From JBJXGF01 sp046153015 (GTDB lineage: Bacteria > Actinomycetota > Acidimicrobiia > Acidimicrobiales > CAIXPF01), in NCBI GenBank assembly GCA_046153015.1, contig JBJXGF010000029.1, forward strand, positions 1 to 6,968: a stretch of 6,968 nt of DNA. Reading direction: 5' to 3'. Below the pieces are notes generated by a model, which saw only the letters and a list, made by a program, of their open reading frames with translations, did not search any database and was not told the DNA's origin. Shown one piece after another: positions 1 to 5,799 of this stretch. The first letter of the stretch is position 1, and the number at the start of each line of letters is the position of its first letter. A program made the translations under genes and the position numbers.

Positions 1-96
1 GTCGCCCTCATCCGAGCCGGCGCCACCTTCGAGAAAGGCATCCTCACCGAACGACCCACCAACCCGAACCCCGAAACCGAAGCCGCCGCAGCCTGA
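1..96 (+). CDS. C-terminal end of an unidentified protein (5' end outside window)
   Basis: The frame is open from base 1 to a TGA at 94-96 and gives 31 residues, beginning VALIRAGATFEKGIL and ending in a polar Pro/Asn/Glu tail and four alanines. Codons end almost always in G or C, as expected for real coding sequence here. No domain or catalytic residue can be identified. Since it sits directly beside a truncated recombinase module, it could be the tail of a transposase of a neighbouring insertion sequence, but that rests on context alone. The junction with the next element falls between the stop and about position 130. Confidence 0.45.
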   Translation, partial: VALIRAGATFEKGILTERPTNPNPETEAAAA

Positions 97-120
97 CCCA
101 CCAAACCCGATCCACAGGTC

Positions 121-522
121 TTGACGACTCCTCCCAGCACCATCGACGCGCTCGACGCCTACCTCCAGGTCCGCGACCACCACGCCACCCGTCCCGGCGA
201 GCCGGCAGTGTTCATCTCCGCCGCCGGACGGCGACTTCGCTACGACAACTTCCATCACAGCTGGCTCCAGCTCGTCGCCCTCGCCGGACTCGATGCTCGT
301 TCCGCACGATGTCGACCTCGACCCCATGATCTGCGCCACACCTTCGCTGTTCGGACGCTCACCGCCTGGCAGGCGGGCGGCGGGGATGTCGCCGCCAGGC
401 TGCCGGCGCTGTCGACCATGCTCGGTCATGTCGACCCGTCCGCCACCTACTGGTATTTGACCGCCACCCCGCAGCTGCTCGCCGGCGTGACCGACCGCCT
501 CGACCGCAAGGCGCCACGATGA
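121..522 (+). pseudogene. Tyrosine recombinase, C-terminal half only (second gene of the trio by similarity)
   Basis: The 133-residue open frame holds the C-terminal part of a tyrosine site-specific recombinase catalytic domain. Visible are the HDLRHTFAVRTL box (His69, Arg72 of this frame), the LGHVDPSATYWYL box with His103, and the nucleophile candidate Tyr112. Family members are about 300 residues or more. The N-terminal core-binding domain and the first catalytic arginine box are missing, so the protein cannot be an active recombinase. The TTG at 121 is only the first possible start of the open frame; similarity seems to begin around 126-135, just after a junction with foreign sequence. 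The long insertion after the Arg box (AWQAGGGDVAARLPALSTM) is typical of one member of actinobacterial recombinase trios. Its stop overlaps the start of the next recombinase by 4 bp. Confidence 0.8.
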
Positions 523-1501
523 GCACGCTCGCCGGGACACTGCAAGGGTTCTTCACCGAACGGCTCATCGGGCAACGCCACGCCAGCGAGCACACCATCA
601 GCTCCTACCGCGACACCTTCCGGCTGCTGCTGAACTTCGCTCACCACCACACCGGCCGGCCGCCCGCGCAGCTCGAGCTCGGTGATCTCGACGCCGAGCT
701 CATCGGCCGGTTCCTCGACCACCTCGAAACCGTCCGACACAACAGCGTCCGCACCCGCAACAACCGTCTCGCTGCGATCCACTCGATGTTCAACTACGCC
801 GCGTTCCGTCACCCCGAACACGCCGGCGACATCCAACGCGTGTTGGCCATCCCACCCAAACGCCACGATCGCCAGCTCGTGTGCTTCCTCACCGAAGCCG
901 AGACGGCCACGTGGCGCCCGACCGAACCACCTGGACCGGACGACGGGACCACGCCCTCATCGTCACCGCCATCCACAGCGGCCTACGCGTGGCCGAACTC
1001 GTCGCGTTGACCAACGCCACCACCCACCTCCATACCGGGCCGCATCTTCGCTGCCACGGCAAAGGCCGCAAGGAACGCATCACGCCACTCACCAGCGAAG
1101 CCGCCGCAGTGTTGGAAACCTGGACCAACGAACGTCAAGGACAACCCGCCGACCCCGTCTTCCCCAGCCGGCGAAGCGGCCCGTTGACCCGAGACGCCAT
1201 CGCCAGCCGCATCGCGCTCCACACCACCACCGCCGCCCACGAATGCCCGTCGATCGCCGCGAAGACCGTCACGCCCCACGTGCTACGCCACACCTGCGCC
1301 ATGCGACTGCTCGCCGCTGGCGTCGACACGACGGTCATCGCGCTCTGGCTCGGCCACGAAAGCGTCGAGACCACCCAGATCTACCTCCACGCCGACCTCG
1401 CCATCAAAGAACGAGCGATCGCCCGCACCACCCCGACCGGCACCAAAGCTGGCCGCTACCAGCCACCCGACCAGCTCCTCGCCTTCCTCGAAGCCCTCTG
1501 A
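519..1501 (+). pseudogene. Tyrosine recombinase, full length but frameshifted near 908-916
   Basis: Two overlapping frames together give one recombinase of about 327 residues. The first, from ATG 519, carries the SAM-like core-binding domain (HASEHTISSYRDTFRLLLNF, then RTRNNRLAAIHSMFNYA) and continues to LTEAETAT at about 907. The second resumes with APDRTTWTGRRDHALIV at about 914 and holds the catalytic domain: SGLRVAEL (Arg codon 986), GKGRKER (Lys codon 1061), PHVLRHTCA (His 1277, Arg 1286), LGHE (His 1355) and IYLHADL (Tyr 1382). All catalytic residues are present. Total length is one base short of a whole number of codons, so the simplest lesion is a 1-bp deletion, or 4 bp. No slippery run is visible at the junction. 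Without correction the first frame ends at 1010 after a nonsense tail. It is coupled by ATGA to the upstream recombinase fragment. A sequencing error cannot be excluded. Confidence 0.82.
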
Positions 1502-1580
1502 CTATGCCGCCTACCACCCGACCCCCACCCCAGCTGACCAGCCGCTCCCCACCGAAGCCGACATAACCGGGAAGTCGACA
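1502..1580. repeat. Non-coding right end of the recombinase element, imperfect inverted repeat
   Basis: This stretch lies between the recombinase stop and the point where the IS256 frame on the other strand loses family similarity. TATGCCG just after the stop and the ACATAACCGG segment near 1561-1570 are imperfect inverted copies around TATG/CATA, and CGACAT occurs twice (1559-1564 and 1577-1582). These could be recombinase binding sites or the terminal repeat of the element. The opposite end is not in the window, so this cannot be confirmed by comparing ends. Confidence 0.35.
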
Positions 1581-2240
1581 TGATGAAGCTGGCAGCGTTG
1601 GATGACGGACCGGTCGAACACCGCTTTCACGCCGGCGTGGAGAGACTTGGCGCCGTCGAGGACGAACAGCATCGGCCGGGTTGTGTCCAGGCCGCGGTCG
1701 CGCAGCCCCGCAAGCAGGTCCCGCACGACGGTGGCGTTCTCGGTGTCGCCCTCCTCCAGGGCGAGAGGGCGCTTGACGCCATCGGGGCCGATGCCGAGGG
1801 CCACGACGCAGCAGTGCCCGGCGAAGTGAACCCCGTCGATCATCACCGCCACCAAGTCCAGCGCCGACAGGTCGGCATCCATGAGCTCGGCCATTGCCTT
1901 CTCGGTGGCGCGTACGAACCGGCGCGACACCGCCGACTTCGACGTGCTCTTCGCCCTGTCCTCGACCTGGGCGCCGACCGGTTCAGGGCCGAGCCGGTAG
2001 CGGCGACACGACAACTTGCCCAGCATGCGCTCCATCGCCATCGCGTCCAACAGATCGGTCGAGGAGAACAGCTCATACGCGGGCACCGCCAGCTCGGCGG
2101 CGCCGTGCGCGGTGCGCACCCGAGGCCGGCGCACCGGCACCCGACGGCCGCCCAGCACCACGCTGGCGTCATCGCTGCCGTGACGCACCGCCACCCGCTC
2201 AGCCTCGTGGCGGCCCTTCGGCCCGGCCAACGCCGTGTCA
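1580..2240 (-). pseudogene. IS256-family (Mutator) transposase fragment, truncated at its 3' end
   Basis: The minus-strand frame matches IS256-type transposases from LAGPKGRHEAERVAVRHGSDD (about 2227) to VIQRCQLHH (about 1580). Recognisable parts are GGRRVPVRRPRVR, the region TSKSAVSRRFVRATEK, the first catalytic Asp in AVMIDGVHFAG (codon near 1835-1837) and the second in MLFVLDGAKSL (near 1655-1657). About 219 residues are kept of a protein usually around 400 long. The C-terminal third, with the catalytic Glu of the DDE triad and the conserved STNAIES-type region, is replaced by unrelated sequence running to a stop at 1511. The N-terminal end is also doubtful: the frame stays open to a GTG at 2347, but residues before about 2235 look unlike the family. 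There are no internal frameshifts, so the damage looks like insertion or deletion at the ends, and the protein should be inactive. Confidence 0.85.
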
Positions 2241-2405
2241 CCAAGATGTGGGCCTGTGCTGGCGGCGAGCGCTGCGGCGAAAAGGGGCGAGGACGGCGAG
2301 GAGCACCAAGAGAGCGGGGATGAGCGCAAGAAGGAACGCGCCGCCACCGGCGGCGGCCACGTACGGTCTCACCCAAGCATCGAACAACGCCGCACCAACA
2401 TTCAC
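2238..2405 (-). CDS. Possible 55-residue single-pass membrane peptide, or remnant of a membrane protein
   Basis: A minus-strand frame runs from a GTG at 2405, directly after an in-frame stop, to a TGA at 2238-2240. Residues about 23-41 form one uninterrupted hydrophobic helix (AFLLALIPALLVLLAVLAP), followed by a basic tail (FRRSARRQHR). That is the pattern of a single transmembrane segment with a cytoplasmic C-terminus by the positive-inside rule. A GGAG lies about 11 bases before the start. The stop sits right where IS256 similarity begins, so the frame may be the truncated end or start of a larger membrane protein interrupted there. Hydrophobic runs appear easily in GC-rich minus strands with Leu/Ala codons, so this is a suggestion. 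No family is recognised. Confidence 0.3.
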   Translation of the reverse strand: MNVGAALFDAWVRPYVAAAGGGAFLLALIPALLVLLAVLAPFRRSARRQHRPTSW

Positions 2406-2694
2406 CCCTCAGGTGCTCCACTCGCTAGGCCCGATTCGATCGTCGCAGTTCGAATCCTCCCAGCAAGCGGGGCACTTGTCGCGTCAATCCAGCCCATCAA
2501 CCCCCACGGGCTGCAATATCCGGGTCTGGCAGCAGATCTCGGGCGCCGTCGGCGTGCCGCTTCTCGAGCACGAGCAACGCAACATCGCCATCCCAGGCCG
2601 ATTCACATCCCCAAGTCGCGTGTATCAGGGCCCGATGCAGGGTGATCTGACTAGCGAACCGCTGGAGCGTGTCGTCGCGGAACGCTGCGAGTGA
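2406..2694. other. Junction region without a recognised gene
   Basis: No recognised gene is present. A T-arm-like motif GTTCGAATCC lies at 2448-2457, preceded by GTCGCA, but no cloverleaf can be folded around it. From about 2511 to the TGA at 2692-2694 a plus-strand frame (CNIRVWQQISGAVGVPLLEH and onward to LERVVAERCE) has roughly three quarters of its codons ending in G or C, so it may be a remnant of a coding sequence. The opposite strand is also open, with a slightly weaker third-position bias (ALLVLEKRHADGARDLLPD, ending at 2497). Neither matches a family I recognise. The stop at 2692-2694 is the exact edge of the IS3 fragment that follows. Confidence 0.35.
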
Positions 2695-2990
2695 ACCGAC
2701 TACCCCGAACGCTTCGCCACCCTCCACGACGCACGGGCCTGGATGCGCCGCTTCGCCCGCTGGTACAACCACGACCACCACTCCGGTATCGGCTACTTGC
2801 ACCCCGCCGACGTCCACGGCGGCACCGCAGACCAGACCGTCAGCGCCCGCCAAGCCGTCCTCGACGCCGCCTACCAGGCCAACCCGAACGCTTCCGGAAT
2901 CAGCTGCCGCGAGCAGCCGCCTCGCCCACCGAAGCCTGGATCAACAACCCGCCATCCAGACCAACCCCTGAACCAACCGGCTCAAACTGA
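2695..2990 (+). pseudogene. IS3-family transposase OrfB, C-terminal fragment with a frameshift
   Basis: After an in-frame stop at 2692-2694 the sequence reads TDYPERFATLHDARAWMRRF, then ARWYNHDHHSGIGYLHPADVH, the characteristic tail of the IS3 OrfB integrase-like domain just after the catalytic Glu region. It continues through ARQAVLDAAYQANP. The family pattern then jumps to another frame (PERFRNQLPRAAASPTEAWI), which ends at TGA 2988-2990. The shift lies at AACCCGAACG (2881-2890), where one missing C accounts for it. Without the shift the frame ends at 3012 with an unrelated tail. Everything before the last roughly 100 residues of OrfB, including the DDE residues and OrfA, is absent, so this is an inactive remnant. 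Part of the IS right end may lie between 2990 and about 3010. Confidence 0.85.
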
Positions 2991-3010
2991 CCTCGACAGC
3001 CTCCGCCATT

Positions 3011-3095
3011 GAAACAAGCATGTTTCGGCCGCCGCGGCCGTCCAGTCTGCCCAAGATGATTTCCAACCCACTTCATACAGGAGTCAAGCATGTTT
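3011..3095. promoter_or_regulatory. Dyad, palindrome and direct repeat upstream of the peptidase gene
   Basis: GAAACA-N4-TGTTTC (3011-3026) is a perfect 6-bp dyad of operator-like shape. It overlaps CGGCCGC-C-GCGGCCG (3026-3040), a 7-bp perfect inverted repeat. CAAGCATGTTT occurs at 3015-3025 and again at 3085-3095, where it contains the start codon of the peptidase gene. Together these could be a repressor site, an insertion-sequence end, or a short duplication made when the gene arrived. No convincing -35/-10 pair is seen. Confidence 0.4.
3079..3083 (+). promoter_or_regulatory. Ribosome binding site of the S8 peptidase
   Basis: AGGAG lies six bases before the ATG at 3090, a near-ideal Shine-Dalgarno core and spacing. 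It decides this start over the nearby in-frame ATG codons further down. Confidence 0.75.
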
Positions 3096-5522
3096 ACGGG
3101 ACGATTTGACTCTGCCCGCCTTCTTCGAACGCGTAGAGATATGATCGCGAAGCTCCGCCCGGCGGCGGGCGACGACCGGATCCCCCAGCAGCCTGAGGCG
3201 CAACGGCCGATCGAGCCCGACCTGCGCAAGAAGCGTACCGGCTTCGTCGTGGTGCGCCTCGGCGAAGCAGCTCTCACCGAGGAGGCCGACCGCGCCGAGA
3301 CGCTGGAGGCGCTGGCCGCGACGGTGAAGCTTGAGTCGCTCGGGCAGGTCCTGGAGGCCCTTGACGTGGGCGAGAGCCGTCGGCTGATCACCGCGGTTCC
3401 GCCTGAACGGCTTCGCGGCATGGAGGAGCGAGCACGCCAGAGCCCGTTCCCGCCGCTCCGCAGCCTGCTCGCCTACTGGCTCGTCGACATGCGCCGGAGG
3501 CCCGACGCCATCGACGAAGCGATCGATCGGTTGCGCGCCACGCCTGGGGTGGATGACGCCTACCATCATCTCGCCGGCGACGACCCTGCCACGAACCCCG
3601 GCAACGACACCTTCAACGCCCAGCAAGGCTACCAGGACGCCGCGCCGGACGGGATCGACGCCCGTTGGGCCTGGCCGCAGATGGGCGTCTTCGGCCACAA
3701 CGTCGGCGTCTGCGACGTAGAGCAGGGCTGGCGGCTGGCGCACGAGGATCTCGTGCCCTCGGGGCCGACGCTGATCTTCAACGACAACAACCCCGGCAGT
3801 TTCAATCACGGCTGCGCGGTGCTGGGCGAGATGGTCGGGGCCGACAACGCGGTGGGCATCGCGGGTATCGCCTCGGCGGCAAACCCGGTTCTCTGCTCCA
3901 GTCACTTCGACGCAGGCCTCGGCGTCAACGGTTTCGTATCCGACGCGGTGGTTGCCGGCATCGACCAGCTCGCGCCTGGCGACGTCATGCTGATCGAGGT
4001 GCAGACCGCATTCCGCCCAGCGGAGACGGTGGACGACACGTTCGACGCGATCCGCCTCGCCTCAGCGCTCGGCATCGTTGTCTGCGCCGCGGCGGGCAAC
4101 GGGGGAGCGGATCTCGACACCTTCACCAACGCGAGCGGACAGCAGATCCTCAACCCCGCCTCCGCCGACTTCCGCGACTCAGGCGCGATCCTGGTCGGGG
4201 CCTGCCTGAGTCCGCTGCCCCACGACCGCAAGGCCGCGAGCAACTTCGGCAACCGAGTGGACTGCTTCGCTTGGGGCGAGGACGTGGTGACCACCGGGTA
4301 CGGCGATCTTGACAACGGTGGCGGCGACCCCGACCGCCAGTACGCCGGCGACTTCCAGAACACCTCGGCGGCCACACCGATCGTCGCCGGCGCGGCGCTG
4401 ATGTTGCAATCGATGCACGCCGCTACCACCGGCACGCGGCTGTCTCCGATGCAGATGCGCGGGATCCTATCGAATCCGCTGACGGGCACCGCCCAGGGCG
4501 GCGGCGTCGCCGGCAGCATCGGGGTCATGCCGGACCTCCGCGCGATCCTCGACGGCAACCTTGGGCTCGCGGCGGACGTCTACCTGCGCGACAGCGTCGG
4601 CGACGTCGGCTCGGTCCCGACCGCAGGTGCGATCAGCGCAAGCCCCGACATCATCGTGCGACCGGTCCAGGTCCCCGATCCGACGGCTGCATTCGGAGAG
4701 GGCTCGGGAACCGAGAACTCCGCCACCCTCGGCTTCGAGGTCGAGGCGGGCCAGGACAACTTCCTCTACGTCCGGGCCAAGAACCGCGGCGGCACCGCGG
4801 CCGCCGGCGTCACTGCGCAGCTCTTCTGGAGCCCGGTCGCGACGCTCGTCGCCCCCGCGCTCTGGACGCCGATCGGCACCACCGCCTCGGTCGACGTGCC
4901 GGCGGGCGACACCCTGGTTGTCACTGACGCGCTCGTCTGGCCGGCAGCGGCGATCCCGGCGTCGGGCCACTACTGCTTCGTCGGCATCCTTGACCACCCG
5001 GCCGATCTGGCGCCGGTCCTGCCATCGCCCACCGACTTTGACGGGTTCCGCGCCTTCATCCGCAATCAGAACAACGTGACCTGGCGGAACTTCAACGTCA
5101 TCGACGACATCGAGGACCCCGCGGCGGATCCGTCCGCGCAGGACTTCCTGATCGCGAACTTCCCCAAGGAGCGGCGCTTCTTCGACTTCGTGGTCGATCG
5201 CCGCCTGGTGCCCGAGGTCCAGGTCACGCTCGAGTTGCCAGCGGCGATCGCCAAGCCCTTCGTCGAGGGCCTGCAAATCGACTGGGAACTCGACGACACG
5301 CGCCAGCGGGCTCTGATCCCACTTCCGGCGGCGCCGCGGCTGGTGGCGCAGCGGGTGCTGCTCCCCGCCGACGCGCGGCTCGACTGCCGGATCATCTTCA
5401 CCGGGCTCTCACGGCACGGCAAGCCGGGCCAGTCGCTGGCGATCGCGCAGGTCTATGAGGACGAGGAGGTGGGCCGCGTCACATGGGCCTTCGAGCGCAA
5501 GCGTGAGCCGAGGATCGGCTGA
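3090..5522 (+). CDS. S8 family (subtilisin-like) serine peptidase, 810 residues
   Basis: This is an intact subtilisin-fold peptidase that should hydrolyse peptide bonds with a Ser-His-Asp triad. The triad is visible: Asp209 in VGVCDVEQGW, His240 in FNHGCAVLGEMVGA, the oxyanion Asn337 in CAAAGNGGA and Ser426 in NTSAATPIVAGAALML. The usual Gly before TS is Asn. Residues about 50-163 resemble a propeptide (LRSLLAYWLVDMRRR, then RLRATPGVDDAYHHL), as in other subtilases. From about 492 a conserved C-terminal region follows (DVYLRDSVGDVG, ASPDIIVRPVQVPD), then a beta-rich CARDB/Ig-like segment at about 545-640 (FLYVRAKNRGGTAAAGV) and VTWRNFNVIDD near 663-673. No signal peptide or membrane helix is seen, so export by the Sec route is not evident. 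It is monocistronic: remnants lie upstream and a hairpin follows the stop. Substrate unknown. Its plus strand is less C-biased than its neighbours, which suggests separate acquisition. Confidence 0.93.
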   Translation: MFTGRFDSARLLRTRRDMIAKLRPAAGDDRIPQQPEAQRPIEPDLRKKRTGFVVVRLGEAALTEEADRAETLEALAATVKLESLGQVLEALDVGESRRLITAVPPERLRGMEERARQSPFPPLRSLLAYWLVDMRRRPDAIDEAIDRLRATPGVDDAYHHLAGDDPATNPGNDTFNAQQGYQDAAPDGIDARWAWPQMGVFGHNVGVCDVEQGWRLAHEDLVPSGPTLIFNDNNPGSFNHGCAVLGEMVGADNAVGIAGIASAANPVLCSSHFDAGLGVNGFVSDAVVAGIDQLAPGDVMLIEVQTAFRPAETVDDTFDAIRLASALGIVVCAAAGNGGADLDTFTNASGQQILNPASADFRDSGAILVGACLSPLPHDRKAASNFGNRVDCFAWGEDVVTTGYGDLDNGGGDPDRQYAGDFQNTSAATPIVAGAALMLQSMHAATTGTRLSPMQMRGILSNPLTGTAQGGGVAGSIGVMPDLRAILDGNLGLAADVYLRDSVGDVGSVPTAGAISASPDIIVRPVQVPDPTAAFGEGSGTENSATLGFEVEAGQDNFLYVRAKNRGGTAAAGVTAQLFWSPVATLVAPALWTPIGTTASVDVPAGDTLVVTDALVWPAAAIPASGHYCFVGILDHPADLAPVLPSPTDFDGFRAFIRNQNNVTWRNFNVIDDIEDPAADPSAQDFLIANFPKERRFFDFVVDRRLVPEVQVTLELPAAIAKPFVEGLQIDWELDDTRQRALIPLPAAPRLVAQRVLLPADARLDCRIIFTGLSRHGKPGQSLAIAQVYEDEEVGRVTWAFERKREPRIG

Positions 5523-5528
5523 TGGTGA

Positions 5529-5559
5529 GCCGGCGCGCCCAACTGACGGGCGCGTCGGC
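5529..5559 (+). terminator. Strong 12-bp hairpin after the peptidase stop
   Basis: Bases 5529-5540 pair with 5548-5559 over 12 positions (11 Watson-Crick, one G-T) around a 7-base loop AACTGAC. It starts seven bases after the stop codon at 5520-5522. There is no T-run after it, so it is either a GC-rich intrinsic terminator lacking a U-tract, as is common in Actinobacteria, or an mRNA-stabilising stem. Confidence 0.6.
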
Positions 5560-5565
5560 GCCTCT

Positions 5566-5796
5566 CGTGAATCCGTCGCAACCTACCGGCCTGACGGAAA
5601 AACGGACGCTCAGTTCTCACGAGGCCACCACGCCGAAGGACTGCACCGCCACCACACCGGTGACATCTGCCCGACCTGCCGGCGCAGCAAGACCCTGCCC
5701 ATCATCGACATCACCGGCCTACTCCCCCTCATCGAACACCTCACCGACACCCCGACCGACACCCCCATCCCCTTCCGCCTGCGCAGCATCAGCTGA
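5566..5796 (+). pseudogene. C-terminal part of an unidentified reading frame with a CxxC motif
   Basis: A frame open through this stretch ends at TGA 5794-5796. It reads GHHAEGLHRHHTGDICPTCR, then SKTLPIIDITGLLPLIEHL and a Thr/Pro-rich tail. Codons from about 5622 on nearly all end in C or G, which supports real coding. One CPTC pair with several nearby histidines could bind a metal, but one CxxC is not proof of a zinc ribbon. No good start codon or ribosome binding site exists in this frame: it runs open backwards into the end of the peptidase gene, so the original N-terminus is probably lost at a junction near 5560-5620. The HTH-array gene begins three bases after its stop, so the two were likely coupled. 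I do not recognise the family. Confidence 0.4.
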
Positions 5797-5799
5797 GCC

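Larger units (their letters stand above)
126..1580 (+). mobile_element. 3' remnant of a serial tyrosine-recombinase (RIT-like) element
   Basis: Two tyrosine recombinase genes lie head to tail with a 4-bp ATGA overlap (519-522), the arrangement known from recombinase-in-trio elements, where three such genes overlap. The first copy here keeps only its C-terminal half and a further upstream gene is absent, so the left part of the element is lost. The right boundary is placed near 1580, where a transposase reading frame on the opposite strand stops matching its family. Between the last stop (1501) and 1580 there is no gene. There, TATGCCG (1504-1510) and ACATAACCGG (1561-1570) form an imperfect inverted repeat that may belong to the element end. 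The right boundary is inferred from the neighbour's truncation; the left one from loss of recombinase similarity. Confidence 0.6.

Noticed and set aside
682..1566. Long plus-strand open frame of 294 codons rich in Arg, Pro, His and Thr
   Set aside because: It is an out-of-frame reading of the recombinase gene; its composition is that of a GC-rich shadow and the true frames carry the catalytic motifs.
1580..2323. Plus-strand open frame of 247 codons opposite the IS256 fragment
   Set aside because: It is antisense to a recognisable transposase and has no family features.
2375..2475. A complete tRNA gene around the GTTCGAATCC motif
   Set aside because: The T-stem does not pair (CGCAG with CCTCC) and no matching acceptor stem or anticodon arm is found on either strand.
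3020..3109. Possible 29-codon leader peptide starting in the first CAAGCATGTTT copy
   Set aside because: There is no ribosome binding site and codon use is unconvincing; the repeat alone explains the ATG.
3084..3905. Minus-strand open frame of 273 codons
   Set aside because: It is antisense to the start of the S8 peptidase, which has clear motifs and a ribosome binding site.
4467..5276. Minus-strand open frame of 269 codons rich in Asp, Arg and Val
   Set aside because: It is antisense to the C-terminal half of the peptidase; its composition mirrors GC-rich codons.
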